Source of the DNA: Pseudomonas sp. EpS/L25
GTDB lineage: Bacteria; Pseudomonadota; Gammaproteobacteria; Pseudomonadales; Pseudomonadaceae
Length of the DNA stretch: 64,000 nt
Direction: 5' to 3'
Assembly: GCF_001512295.1 (NCBI RefSeq)
Contig: NZ_LNUP01000002.1
Coordinates: 1,600,567-1,664,566, forward strand
The notes under the pieces are model-generated. The model was not told the origin of the DNA, did not search any database, and worked only from the letters and a program-made list of their open reading frames with translations. How positions within the stretch are numbered: position 1 is the stretch's first letter; each line of letters begins with the position of its first letter. This document shows positions 26,384 through 35,825 of this stretch, one piece after another. The position numbers and the translations under genes were made by a program.

Positions 26384-27303
26384 TCCGGTTCGGCGCACGG
26401 CGGCGCCAGGGCCGCCACCAGCGCATCGCGGAAGACTTCCACCGCCGGCGGCAATTCGCGACCCGCCATGCTCTGCAATTCGATGCGCCGCGCCGCCATG
26501 CCCTCGTCCAGCAGCGGCAGGGCCACCAGTTGGCCCTGGTGCAGGCGACTGCGCAGGCTGAGTTCGCTGGACAGGGTAACGCCGCCACCCAGCGCCGCGA
26601 AGCGATAGAGCGCCTGCATGTTGTTGCTCACCAGTACCGGCTCGAAGGAAAGGCCCTGGACGCCGCAGCAGATGTCGAACAGCTGGCGGACCGTGGTGTC
26701 CGGCATGGATACCGCCAGGGGATGACCCTGGAGATCGGCCAGGCGCAGGCCGCTGCGGCTGGCCAGGGGATGGGCAGGGTGCATCACCGCCTCGATGGCA
26801 CCACTGAGGATGGCCTCGACGCGAATGTCCGGCTCGGGCCTGAGACTGAAGGTCAGGCCCAGGTCGGCCTCGCCTTCCTGGACGCGGCGGGTCGCTACCG
26901 CCGGGGAGCAGACCTCCAGGGAAAAGTGGATGCCGGCATAGCCCTGGCGAAAGACGGCGATGACCTCGGGCAGGAAGTCCAGCGAGAAGCCCTCGGTGGT
27001 CGCCAGGCGCACCTGGCCACGATGCAGGTCGGCCAGGCCGCGCAGCTCGGCGGCCAGTTGCTCGCTGGCCAGCTGCGCCTTGCGCGCATGCACGGCCAGG
27101 CGTTCGCCGGCGGCGCTGGGCACCACGCCACGAGCCCGGCGCTCCAGCAGCGGCGTCTCCAGCTCACGCTCCAGCTTGGCGATCTGCCGGCTCACGGCGC
27201 TGGCCGCGACGTTGAGGCGCTGGGAGGCTTCGCTGATGGAACCGCAGCGCACCACCTCGAGGAAATAGCGCAGGGCGGTGGACTGAATCCCGTGCAAATG
27301 CAT
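26380..27303 (-). CDS. LysR-family regulator
   Basis: 307 aa from ATG 27303 (MHLHGIQSTALRYFLEVV). The winged helix lies at residues 10-65 (GSISEASQRLNVAASAVSRQIAKLE), then a periplasmic-binding-protein-like effector domain. The frame is open to 27369, but the added residues are atypical. It diverges from the Dpp-type operon (27475), so that operon is its likely target, and it converges on the chromate transporter genes with a 4-bp overlap. It could instead regulate the transporters; nothing in the sequence decides. Confidence 0.88.
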   Translation of the reverse strand: MHLHGIQSTALRYFLEVVRCGSISEASQRLNVAASAVSRQIAKLERELETPLLERRARGVVPSAAGERLAVHARKAQLASEQLAAELRGLADLHRGQVRLATTEGFSLDFLPEVIAVFRQGYAGIHFSLEVCSPAVATRRVQEGEADLGLTFSLRPEPDIRVEAILSGAIEAVMHPAHPLASRSGLRLADLQGHPLAVSMPDTTVRQLFDICCGVQGLSFEPVLVSNNMQALYRFAALGGGVTLSSELSLRSRLHQGQLVALPLLDEGMAARRIELQSMAGRELPPAVEVFRDALVAALAPPCAEPD

Positions 27304-27474
27304 GGCGTCTCCTTTGCCGAAAAGGCATGGCTTGCATCTAAATATTCTGCTTGTGGCATGGGATGGCAAGACCTAGAGTCGGGTCAAGAGACCAATAACA
27401 GGTAGCAATAGTCATCCTTTTCCCGCGCTTCGCGGACCTGCCTTTGACCGACCACCGCCCCGGAGACAGACGGC

Positions 27475-28995
27475 ATGGGACTCAAAGGTTTCGCTTGTGG
27501 CATCGCGTTTTCCCTCTTCCTGGCCCAGGGCCAGGCCTTCGCCGGCAAGGCCAACGACACCCTGGTCTACGCCTCCGACACCGAACCCGAGAACGTCAGC
27601 CCCTATCACAACGATGCCCGTGAAGGCGTCATCCTCGCCCACTTGGCCTGGGACACCCTGATCTACCGCGACCCCCAGACCGGCGAGTACCGGCCGATGC
27701 TGGCCACCCACTGGCAGCAGGTCGATCCCCTGACCCTTGACTTCGATCTGCGCAAGGGCGTGACCTTCCACAACGGCGATCCCTTCACCGCCGACGACGT
27801 GGTCTTCACCTTCAACTACGTCGCCTCGCCCGAGGGCAAGGTGGTCACCCAGCAGAACGTCAACTGGATCAAGAGCGCCGAGAAACTGGATGACTACAGG
27901 GTGCGCCTGCACCTCAAGCAGCCCTTTCCCGCGGCCCTGGAATACCTCGCCAATCCCTTGCCCATCTATCCCGCCAAGTACTTCCAGCAGGTGGGCCTGG
28001 CGGGCTTCGCACAGAAGCCGGTGGGTACCGGTCCCTATCGCATCGTCTCGGTCACCAGCGGGCAGGGGGTCAAGCTGGAGCGCAATCCCAACTACTTCAA
28101 GGACAGCCCCCAGGGACAGCCGCGCATCGGCCACATCGAATTCCGCGTCATCCCCGATGCCGAGACGCGCCTGGCCGAACTCATGACCGGCGGCGTCGAC
28201 TGGATCTGGCGCGTGGCGCCGGACCAGGCCGAACAGCTCAAGGCCGCACCCAATCTGACCGTGGAAAGCGGCGCCAGCATGCGCATCGGCTTCCTCAGCA
28301 TGGACGCCCAGGGCGCTTCCTCGCCGGACTCGCCCTTCGCCAAGGTGCAGGTGCGCCAGGCGGTCAACTACGCTATCAACCGCCAGGCCATCGCCAGCCA
28401 GCTCATGGGTGGCGGCAGCCAGCCATTGCAGGTGGCCTGCTATCCCGGCCAGTTCGGTTGCGATGCCAAGGCGGTGCCGGGCTATGCCTACGACCCGGCC
28501 AAGGCCAAGGCGCTGCTCAAGGCCGCCGGCTATCCCGACGGCTTCAGCACCGAGATCTTCGCCTACCGCGATCGCGACGTGGTCGAGGCCATCATCGGCG
28601 ACCTGCGTGCAGTGGGCATCGACGCCAAGCTGCGCTACCTGAAATATGCCGCCCTGCGTGACCAGCAGCGCGCCGGCAAGGTGCCCATGGCCTTCCTCGC
28701 CTGGGGTTCCTTCTCCATCGCCGATGCCTCGGCGGCCACCGGTGTCTACTTCAAGGGCAATGCCGACGACGTGGCGAAGGACCCGCAGGTGATCGACTGG
28801 CTCAAGGTGGCCGATACCGCCATGGACCCGGAGGTGCGCAAGGAGAACTACCGCAAGGCGCTGCAGCGGATCGTCGAGCAGGCCTACTGGGCGCCGGTGT
28901 TCAACTACTCCATCAACTACGCCTTCACCTCGGACCTGGCCTTTCAGCCCTATCCGGACGAGCTGCCCCGCTTCGCCCTGGCGCACTGGAACTGA
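27475..28995 (+). CDS. Peptide ABC transporter substrate-binding protein (DppA/OppA family)
   Basis: 506 aa with a signal peptide (MGLKGFACGIAFSLFLAQGQAFA, cleavage after AFA). Family 5 features: TLVYASDTEPENVSPYHN, ITFHNGDPFTADDVVFTFNY-like block (VTFHNGDPFTADDV) near residues 98-111, and the C-terminal ...ALQRIVEQAYWAPVFN. It is first in a dpp-like operon with two permeases, two ATPases and two M20 peptidases. Those enzymes suggest that the imported peptide or N-acyl amino acid is hydrolysed in the cytoplasm. Confidence 0.9.
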   Translation: MGLKGFACGIAFSLFLAQGQAFAGKANDTLVYASDTEPENVSPYHNDAREGVILAHLAWDTLIYRDPQTGEYRPMLATHWQQVDPLTLDFDLRKGVTFHNGDPFTADDVVFTFNYVASPEGKVVTQQNVNWIKSAEKLDDYRVRLHLKQPFPAALEYLANPLPIYPAKYFQQVGLAGFAQKPVGTGPYRIVSVTSGQGVKLERNPNYFKDSPQGQPRIGHIEFRVIPDAETRLAELMTGGVDWIWRVAPDQAEQLKAAPNLTVESGASMRIGFLSMDAQGASSPDSPFAKVQVRQAVNYAINRQAIASQLMGGGSQPLQVACYPGQFGCDAKAVPGYAYDPAKAKALLKAAGYPDGFSTEIFAYRDRDVVEAIIGDLRAVGIDAKLRYLKYAALRDQQRAGKVPMAFLAWGSFSIADASAATGVYFKGNADDVAKDPQVIDWLKVADTAMDPEVRKENYRKALQRIVEQAYWAPVFNYSINYAFTSDLAFQPYPDELPRFALAHWN

Positions 28996-29005
28996 CCCGT
29001 CCCGG

Positions 29006-29023
29006 CGCCCCTCGCTAGGGGCG
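29006..29023 (+). terminator. Hairpin between binding-protein and permease genes
   Basis: CGCCCCT-cgct-AGGGGCG followed by TCTT. It is a short stable stem 10 bp after the binding-protein stop. Such hairpins often lower expression of membrane subunits or protect the upstream mRNA. Confidence 0.6.
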
Positions 29024-29044
29024 TCTTAAGTCGAGGAGCCGAAC

Positions 29045-29962
29045 ATGTCCGCCTATCTTCTGCGCCGCCTGGGTATCGCCCTGGCCGTGGCCTTCACCGT
29101 TTCCCTGATCAGCTTCTTCCTGCTGCACCTGTCCGGCGACCTGGCCACCGCCATCGCCGGACCGGAAGCCACCGCCGAACAGATCGAGGTGGTGCGCCAT
29201 CAACATGGACTCGACAAGCCCCTGGCGACGCAATACGTCGAGTGGGTCGGGCAGTTGCTGCGCCTGGACCTCGGGCAGTCGTTCTTCTTCCAGGAATCGG
29301 TGCGCGACCTCATCGCCACCCGGCTGCCCATCACCCTGACCCTGGGCGCCATCGCCCTGGCGGTGGCCCTGCTCATCGCCATCCCCCTGGGGGTGCTGGC
29401 CGCGGTCAAGCGCGACACCTGGATCGACCGGCTGGCGCTGACCCTGGCGACCTTCGGCCAGGCCATGCCCAGCTTCTGGTTCGCCCTGGTGCTGATCGTC
29501 ATCTTTTCGGTGACCCTGAAGTGGCTACCGGTATCCGGCAACACCACCTGGCAGCACTTCATCCTGCCGGCGGTCGCCCTGGGCTACTACGCCACCCCTT
29601 CGCTGATGCGCCTGACCCGCGCCGGCATGCTCGACGTGCTCGGCGCCGACTACATCCGCACCGCCCGGGCCAAGGGCCTGAGCCCGGCGCGGGTGCTGTT
29701 CAAGCATGCCCTGCGCAATGCGCTGATCCCGGTGGTGGCCCTGGCCGCGGTGGAGTTCGGCTTCATGCTGGGTGGCTCGGTGGTGATCGAGGCGGTGTTC
29801 TCCCTGCAGGGCATCGGCCAGCTGGCCTGGGATGCCATCGCCCGCAACGACTTCCCGGTGGTCCAGGCCATCGTCCTCTTGATCGCGTTGATCTACATCG
29901 TGCTGACGCTGCTGGCCGATCTGCTCAACGCCTTGCTCGATCCGCGCATTCGCGTGCGCTAG
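29045..29962 (+). CDS. Peptide ABC transporter permease (DppB type)
   Basis: 305 aa, six predicted membrane segments. It starts MSAYLLRRLGIALAVAF, as DppB/GsiC proteins do, with the conserved LGLDKPL-like stretch (HGLDKPLATQYVEW) near residues 57-70 and the EAA loop DYIRTARAKGLSPARVLFKHALRN near 202-225. A good ribosome site (GAGGAGCC) lies before ATG 29045. It pairs with the next gene to form the channel. Confidence 0.92.
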   Translation: MSAYLLRRLGIALAVAFTVSLISFFLLHLSGDLATAIAGPEATAEQIEVVRHQHGLDKPLATQYVEWVGQLLRLDLGQSFFFQESVRDLIATRLPITLTLGAIALAVALLIAIPLGVLAAVKRDTWIDRLALTLATFGQAMPSFWFALVLIVIFSVTLKWLPVSGNTTWQHFILPAVALGYYATPSLMRLTRAGMLDVLGADYIRTARAKGLSPARVLFKHALRNALIPVVALAAVEFGFMLGGSVVIEAVFSLQGIGQLAWDAIARNDFPVVQAIVLLIALIYIVLTLLADLLNALLDPRIRVR

Positions 29963-29970
29963 GAGGCTCC

Positions 29971-30873
29971 ATGACCGTTGCCAATCCCTTCGTGCTCGAC
30001 GACTACCTGCCGCCGCGCCCGACCTTCGCACGCCAGCTGCGCCGCTGGTTCGGCCACCGCGGCTTCGCCCTGGGCACCGTGCTGCTCGCGCTCATCGTAC
30101 TGGCCGCCCTGGCCGCGCCGCTGCTGGCGCCCCACGATCCCTACGCCCAGGACGTGATGCAGCGGATGAAGCCGCCAGTGTGGATGGACAAGGGTACCTG
30201 GGCCCATCCACTGGGTACCGACAAGCTCGGCCGCGACTACCTGTCCCGCTTGCTCTATGGCGCCCGTATCTCGCTGTTCATCGGCCTGGCCGCGGCGCTC
30301 ATCTCCGGCGCCATCGGCACCCTGCTCGGGGTACTGGCCGGCTACTACGGCGGCAAGGTCGATGCCCTGGTGAGCTACCTGGTGACCACCCGCCTGGCGC
30401 TGCCGGTAGTGATGGTGGCCCTGGCCGCCGCCTCCCTGGTGGGCGGTTCGCTACAGGTGGTGGTGATCCTGCTCGGTTGCCTGCTGTGGGATCGTTTCGC
30501 CGTGGTGGTGCGCGCCGCGGTGCAGCAGATCCGCGATGCCGAATACGTCGCCGCGGCCCAGGCCCTGGGCTGCTCCACCTGGCGAGTCGTCGTCGGCGAG
30601 ATCCTGCCCAACGTGCTGGGGGCGCTGATCGTGGTGATCACCCTGGAGATGGCCCACGCCATCCTGCTGGAAGCGACCCTGTCCTTCCTCGGCGTAGGGG
30701 TGCAGCCGCCGCTGCCGTCCTGGGGGCTGATGATCGCCGAAGGCAAGCCCTACATGTTCTTTTCGCCCTGGGTGATCGCCATTCCCGGCGTTGCCCTGAT
30801 GCTGCTGGTGCTGGCCATCAACCTGGTCGGCGACGGCATCCGCGACCTGGCCGCGCCCGACGGCCGCAACTGA
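29971..30873 (+). CDS. Peptide ABC transporter permease (DppC type)
   Basis: 300 aa. The ATG at 29971 follows AGGAGG. Seen: an N-terminal membrane helix near 36-55, HPLGTDKLGRDYLSRLLYG near 77-95 (the DppC signature) and the EAA loop DAEYVAAAQALGCSTWRVVVGE. It starts 8 bp after DppB ends. The longer open frame upstream overlaps dppB in another register and is not real. Confidence 0.92.
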   Translation: MTVANPFVLDDYLPPRPTFARQLRRWFGHRGFALGTVLLALIVLAALAAPLLAPHDPYAQDVMQRMKPPVWMDKGTWAHPLGTDKLGRDYLSRLLYGARISLFIGLAAALISGAIGTLLGVLAGYYGGKVDALVSYLVTTRLALPVVMVALAAASLVGGSLQVVVILLGCLLWDRFAVVVRAAVQQIRDAEYVAAAQALGCSTWRVVVGEILPNVLGALIVVITLEMAHAILLEATLSFLGVGVQPPLPSWGLMIAEGKPYMFFSPWVIAIPGVALMLLVLAINLVGDGIRDLAAPDGRN

Positions 30874-30886
30874 CTGGAGGTCTGAC

Positions 30887-31882
30887 ATGGCACTGCTCGA
30901 CGTAAGAGACCTGCGCATCGACATCCCCCTGGGGGACGACACCCTGCACGCCGTGCGCGGCCTGGACCTGCAGGTGGAGCGGGGCGAGATGCTCTGCCTG
31001 GTGGGCGAATCCGGTTGCGGCAAGTCGCTCACTTCCCTGGCGCTGATGGACCTGCTGCCACACCGGGCCCGGCGCCAGGCGGCGCGGCTCAGCCTGGGCG
31101 AGCACGATCTGCTGGCCGTGGGCGAGAAGGGGATGCGCGACCTGCGTGGCAATCGCCTGGCGATGATCTTCCAGGAGCCCATGACCGCCCTCAATCCGGC
31201 CTACAGCATCGGCGACCAGCTCGCCGAGGTGCTGCGCCGCCACCGCAAGCTGGACCGCAAGACCGCCTGGGCGCGGGCCGAGGCCATGCTGGAAAAGGTC
31301 GGCATCAGCAACGCCACCGAGCGCCTGCGGCAGTACCCCCACCAGCTCAGCGGCGGCCTGCGTCAGCGGGTGGTCATCGCCATGGCGCTGCTCTGCGAGC
31401 CGGACCTCATCATCGCCGACGAACCCACCACCGCGCTGGACGTCACCATCCAGGCGCAGATCCTGCACCTGCTGCGCGACCTGCAGCGCGAATTCGGCAC
31501 GGCCATTGTCTTCATCACCCACGACCTGGGCCTGGTGGCGCGCATCGCCGACCGGGTGGCGGTGATGTACGCCGGCCAGATCGTCGAGCAGGCACCCGCC
31601 GCCGAGCTTTTCGCCGAGCCCCGGCATCCCTACACCCGCGGCCTGCTGGCGAGCATCCCGGTACCCGGTCGGACCCGGCCCGGGCAGCCGCTGGGCGCCA
31701 TTCCCGGCCTGGTACCGAGCCTGGTCGGCGAGCAGCACGGCTGCGCCTTCCGCAATCGCTGCCCCCAGGCGGTGGCCGCCTGTGCCGACAGCGTGCCGCT
31801 GGTGGAGGAGGAGGCGCACCTGGTGCGCTGCCATTTCGCCGTACGTAGCGAACCCCTGCGGCTGGTCGGAGGTGTGCGATGA
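30887..31882 (+). CDS. Peptide ABC transporter ATPase (DppD type)
   Basis: 331 aa. Walker [12 protein letters not shown] near residues 42-52, signature [15 protein letters not shown], Walker [13 protein letters not shown] and switch THDLG. The C-terminal oligopeptide-transporter motif [15 protein letters not shown] is present, whose Cys residues hold an iron-sulfur cluster in related proteins. It overlaps the following ATPase gene by 4 bp. Confidence 0.92.
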   Translation: MALLDVRDLRIDIPLGDDTLHAVRGLDLQVERGEMLCLVGESGCGKSLTSLALMDLLPHRARRQAARLSLGEHDLLAVGEKGMRDLRGNRLAMIFQEPMTALNPAYSIGDQLAEVLRRHRKLDRKTAWARAEAMLEKVGISNATERLRQYPHQLSGGLRQRVVIAMALLCEPDLIIADEPTTALDVTIQAQILHLLRDLQREFGTAIVFITHDLGLVARIADRVAVMYAGQIVEQAPAAELFAEPRHPYTRGLLASIPVPGRTRPGQPLGAIPGLVPSLVGEQHGCAFRNRCPQAVAACADSVPLVEEEAHLVRCHFAVRSEPLRLVGGVR

Positions 31883-32841
31883 GCCGCGAGATCGCCCTGG
31901 AGCTGTGCGACATCCGCCGGGAGTTCACCCTGGGCCGCGGCCTGTTCCGGCCGCCGGCCACCCTCAAGGCGGTGGACGGCATCTCCCTGCGCCTCTATCG
32001 CGGCGAAACCCTCGGCTTGGTGGGCGAGTCGGGCTGCGGCAAGAGCACCCTGGCCAAGCTGCTGCTGGGGCTGCTGGCGCCCACCAGCGGTGACATCCTG
32101 GTCGGTGGCGAGCACCTGCGCGGGGTGGATCGCAAGCGCATGGCCCGGCATATCCAACCGATCTTCCAGGACCCTTACTCGTCGCTCAATCCGCGCAAGA
32201 CGGTGCGCCAGATCGTCGGCCTGCCGCTCCAGGTGCATGGCCTGGGCACGCCCGCCGAGCAGCAACGGCGGGTCGCCGAGATGCTCGATGTGGTGGGCTT
32301 GCCGCGCCGCGCCGCCGACAGCTATCCCGGCCAGCTCAGTGGCGGCCAGCGCCAGCGGGTGGCCATCGCCCGTGCCCTGGTGATGCGCCCGGACGTGCTG
32401 ATCTGCGACGAACCCACTTCGGCGCTGGACGTCTCGGTGCAGGCGCAGATCCTCAACCTGCTGCTGGAGCTCAAGCGTGAATTCGGCCTGACCTATCTGC
32501 TCATCAGCCACAACCTGGCGGTGGTGGAGCACCTGGCCGACCGGGTGGCGGTGATGTACCTGGGCAAGATCGTCGAGGAACGCGAGCGGGCGGCGCTGTT
32601 CGCCCAGCCGGCGCATCCCTATACCCGGGCGCTATTGGATGCGGTGCTCACCCCCGATCCGGCGCTGGGGCTTCCCGCCCTGGGCCTCGGCGGCAGCTTT
32701 CCCAATCCCATCTCGCCGCCCAGCGGCTGCGCCTTCCATCCCCGCTGCCCGCGCTGCTTCGGCCCCTGCGCCGAACGCTATCCGGAGCGCGAAACCATCC
32801 CCGGCGGCAGCAAGCGCTGCCACCTGCCCGAACCCGCCTGA
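31879..32841 (+). CDS. Peptide ABC transporter ATPase (DppF type)
   Basis: 320 aa. Walker [13 protein letters not shown] near residues 50-61, signature [15 protein letters not shown], Walker [13 protein letters not shown], switch SHNLA, then the C-terminal [15 protein letters not shown] cysteine motif. It forms the ATPase heterodimer with the previous gene. The M20 peptidase genes follow after 14 bp, so they belong to the same transcript. Confidence 0.92.
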   Translation: MSREIALELCDIRREFTLGRGLFRPPATLKAVDGISLRLYRGETLGLVGESGCGKSTLAKLLLGLLAPTSGDILVGGEHLRGVDRKRMARHIQPIFQDPYSSLNPRKTVRQIVGLPLQVHGLGTPAEQQRRVAEMLDVVGLPRRAADSYPGQLSGGQRQRVAIARALVMRPDVLICDEPTSALDVSVQAQILNLLLELKREFGLTYLLISHNLAVVEHLADRVAVMYLGKIVEERERAALFAQPAHPYTRALLDAVLTPDPALGLPALGLGGSFPNPISPPSGCAFHPRCPRCFGPCAERYPERETIPGGSKRCHLPEPA

Positions 32842-32855
32842 CCTCGGAGTCCGCC

Positions 32856-34250
32856 ATGACCAGCCGTACCCATGCCCTCGAGCTCGCCGCCGCGCACTTC
32901 GACAGCGGCGCCTTCCGTGCCCGACTCGCCACGGCCGTGGCCCATCCCACCGAAAGTCAGGCGCCCGAGCGCCAGGCGGAGCTGCAGCGCTACCTGGATG
33001 AGTTCATCGCCCCCTATGCGGCCAGTCTCGGCTTCACCAGCCGGCGGCTGGACAACCCGGTGCCCGGCAAGGGGCCGCTGCTGATCGCCGAGCGCATCGA
33101 AGACCCGGCCTTGCCGACCCTGCTCAGCTACGGTCATGGCGACGTGGTGCGCGGCGACGGCGGACGCTGGCGCACGGGCCTGGCGCCCTGGACCCTGGTG
33201 GAGGAGGGCGAGCGCTGGTACGGCCGTGGGACCGCCGACAACAAGGGCCAGCATCTGATCAACCTGGCGGCACTGGAACAGGTCATCGCCGCCCGCGGCG
33301 GGCGCCTCGGCTACAACGTCAAGCTGCTGCTGGAGATGGGGGAGGAGATCGGCTCGGTGGGGCTGCGCGCCTTCTGCCAGGAGCAGCGCCAGGCGCTGGC
33401 CGCCGACCTCTTCATCGCCTCCGATGGCCCCCGCGTATCGGCGCAGCGCCCGACGCTGTTCCTCGGTGCACGTGGCACCTTCAATTTCGACCTGCACCTG
33501 GACCTGCGCGAGGGCGGCCATCATTCCGGCAACTGGGGCGGCCTGCTGGCCAACCCGGGCATCATCCTCGCCCATGCCCTGGCCAGCCTGGTGGACGCCC
33601 GCGGACAGATCCGCGTGCCGGGGCTCAAGCCCGCCGAACTGCCCGCGCCGGTACGCCGCGCCCTGGCCGACATCGAGGTCGGCGGCGCGCCGGGTGATCC
33701 GCAAATCGATCCGGGCTGGGGCGAACCGGGGCTGACGCCGGCCGAGCGCGTCTATGGCTGGAATACCTTCGAGTTGCTGGCCTTCACCACCGGCAATCCC
33801 GAGGCGCCGGTCAATGCCATTCCTCCCAGCGCCCGCGCCCATTGCCAGATCCGCTTCGTCGCCGGTTGCGATTGCCGCACCTTCATCCCGCTGATCGAGG
33901 CGCATCTCGCCGAGCAGGGCTTCGCCGCGGTGCGCGTCACCCGCGCCAAGGACGAGATCCTCCACGCCTCGCGGCTGGACCCGGAGAATCCCTGGGTGGA
34001 CTGGGCCATGACCTCCCTGACCCGCACCCTGGGTGCGAAGCCCGCGCTGCTGCCCAATTTCGGCGGCGGCTTGCCCAACGACATCTTTGCCGACATCCTT
34101 GGCCTGCCCACCCTGTGGGTACCCCATTCCTATCCCGCCTGCTCCCAGCACGCGCCCAACGAGCACCTGCTGGCCCCGGTCGCCCGTCAGGGACTGCAGC
34201 TCATGGCCGGGCTGTTCTGGGACCTGGGCGATCGTTGGAGCCGCAACTGA
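32856..34250 (+). CDS. M20-family metallopeptidase
   Basis: 464 aa. Metal-site motifs: SYGHGDVVRGD near residues 89-99, GRGTADNKGQHL near 125-136 (bridging Asp), LEMGEEIGS near 161-169 (catalytic Glu and ligand) and the C-terminal VPHSYPACSQHAPNEH. The domain between 200 and 340 is the dimerisation lid. M20 enzymes of this size cleave dipeptides or N-acyl amino acids in the cytoplasm. No signal peptide. Its stop overlaps the start of the next gene by 1 bp (TGATG). Substrate is unknown but probably matches the transporter cargo. Confidence 0.87.
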   Translation: MTSRTHALELAAAHFDSGAFRARLATAVAHPTESQAPERQAELQRYLDEFIAPYAASLGFTSRRLDNPVPGKGPLLIAERIEDPALPTLLSYGHGDVVRGDGGRWRTGLAPWTLVEEGERWYGRGTADNKGQHLINLAALEQVIAARGGRLGYNVKLLLEMGEEIGSVGLRAFCQEQRQALAADLFIASDGPRVSAQRPTLFLGARGTFNFDLHLDLREGGHHSGNWGGLLANPGIILAHALASLVDARGQIRVPGLKPAELPAPVRRALADIEVGGAPGDPQIDPGWGEPGLTPAERVYGWNTFELLAFTTGNPEAPVNAIPPSARAHCQIRFVAGCDCRTFIPLIEAHLAEQGFAAVRVTRAKDEILHASRLDPENPWVDWAMTSLTRTLGAKPALLPNFGGGLPNDIFADILGLPTLWVPHSYPACSQHAPNEHLLAPVARQGLQLMAGLFWDLGDRWSRN

Positions 34251-35404
34251 TGACCTCCGCCAAGACCGCCGCCCTGGACTGGCTCGCCACCCAGCACGAG
34301 CCGATGCTCAGCCTCCTGCAACGCCTGGTCGATACCGACTCCAACAGCTATGACAAGGTCGGCGTGGATGCCGTCGGCGCGGTGCTGGCCGCGTCCCTGG
34401 CCGAGGACGACATCGAGGTCGCCCGGACGCCGGTGGCCGACTTCGGCGACGTGCTCGCCGCCCAGGTCGGCCCGGCAGAGGGCACCGGCGTGCTGCTGCT
34501 CGGCCACCGCGATACCGTCTTCCCCCCGGGTACCGTGGCCGCTCGCGGCTTCACCCGCGACGAGAAGATGGCCTTCGGACCCGGCGTCGCCGACATGAAG
34601 GGTGGCCTGGTGGCGAGCTGCTTCGCGCTGCGTGCCCTGAAGCGCGCCGGGCAATTGCCCTTTCCGGTACGGGTGCTCTACACCGGCGACGAGGAAATCG
34701 GTTCCGGCACCGCGCGCCCGCACTTGGAAGCAGCGGCACGCCAGGCACGGGCGGTGCTCAATTGCGAACCGGGTCGGATCAGCGGCAATGTGGTCAAGGC
34801 GCGCAAGGGCGGCGCCAGTCTGACCATCACCGTCAGCGGTCGCGCCGCCCACGCCGGGGTCAACCACGCCGAAGGTGCCAGCGCCATCCAGGCCCTGGCG
34901 CTCAAGATCGTCAAGCTGCATGCCCTGACCGACTACGAGCGCGGCATCACCACCAACGTCGGTCTCATCGAGGGGGGCACCTCCAGCAACACCGTCGCCC
35001 CCAGCGCCACCGCGCGGCTGGACGTGCGCTTCGTGGCCCTGGCCGACTGGCCCGAGTTGCAGGCGCGCATCACGGCCATCGTCGCCGAGCAAGATCTACC
35101 GGGGACCCACGCCAGCGTCGTGCCCACCAGCCTGTTCCTGCCGATGGAAGAGCACCTCAGCCGCGACCTGCTGGCGCTCTACCAGCGCGAGGCGCAGGCG
35201 CTGGGTTTCACCGTGGACGGCGAATTCACCGGCGGCTGCGCCGATTCCGGTTTCACCGCCAGCCTTGGCGTACTCACCCTCTGCGGCCTGGGCCCGGTGG
35301 GCGGCAAGGTGCATACAGATGCCGAATTCCTGGTGCTCGACACCCTGGTCCCGCGCACCCAGGCGCTAGTGGCGACCATCCTGGCGCTGGCTGCAAGGGC
35401 CTGA
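34250..35404 (+). CDS. M20-family metallopeptidase, glutamate carboxypeptidase (CPG2)-like
   Basis: 384 aa from ATG 34250, which overlaps the previous stop. Motifs: LLGHRDTVFPPGT near residues 83-95, GPGVADMKGG near 110-119, TGDEEIGS near 146-153 and VHTDAEF near the end. Unlike secreted CPG2 it has no signal peptide. It differs strongly from the neighbouring M20 enzyme, so the pair is not a recent duplication; they may act in series on one substrate. It ends the operon. Confidence 0.86.
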   Translation: MTSAKTAALDWLATQHEPMLSLLQRLVDTDSNSYDKVGVDAVGAVLAASLAEDDIEVARTPVADFGDVLAAQVGPAEGTGVLLLGHRDTVFPPGTVAARGFTRDEKMAFGPGVADMKGGLVASCFALRALKRAGQLPFPVRVLYTGDEEIGSGTARPHLEAAARQARAVLNCEPGRISGNVVKARKGGASLTITVSGRAAHAGVNHAEGASAIQALALKIVKLHALTDYERGITTNVGLIEGGTSSNTVAPSATARLDVRFVALADWPELQARITAIVAEQDLPGTHASVVPTSLFLPMEEHLSRDLLALYQREAQALGFTVDGEFTGGCADSGFTASLGVLTLCGLGPVGGKVHTDAEFLVLDTLVPRTQALVATILALAARA

Positions 35405-35825
35405 TCTTTGAGATCAATGCCAAGGAGACGCCTCGGTGGCGCCGCAGCTGGAGCATAGGACGCGAGCGATGACCGCTTCTTCAACGCTGACGCGAAGCCT
35501 CGCGCAACGATGCAGGAGTTTGATACGGTGGACGACCGGTACGAGATCCTATTTAAATTGAAGACGTCACCCTCTAGCTCCGCTGTTCATCTGGCGCTCA
35601 ATGTCTACAGAATTACCGAGGCGTGTATGGTCGGACACAGTCGCTACTACACACTGAACCAACTCAAGGCCGCTTGTGACCAACGATGTCATAGAGGTCC
35701 ATCCGAAAGGGTTAATCCCCTACAGCGTAATCAACGCCAGTAGATTATTAACTATCAAAAAATATTAAGCAGGTTGAAGAGTGAAGTTAGGATGATATGT
35801 AACTGAAGGCCGGCTTGCGCTGACT
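35405..35825. other. Intergenic, drifting from GC-rich to AT-rich
   Basis: 421 bp between the M20 gene and the lipoprotein gene. A 77-codon frame at 35510-35743 (+) is open but has no ribosome site and no recognisable product. Composition becomes clearly AT-rich from about 35740, marking the edge of an atypical patch. I see no repeat or terminator that I can defend. Confidence 0.5.

Noticed and set aside
35510..35743. 77-codon frame in the gap after the M20 genes
   Set aside because: No ribosome site, no homology I recognise, and composition changes within the frame.
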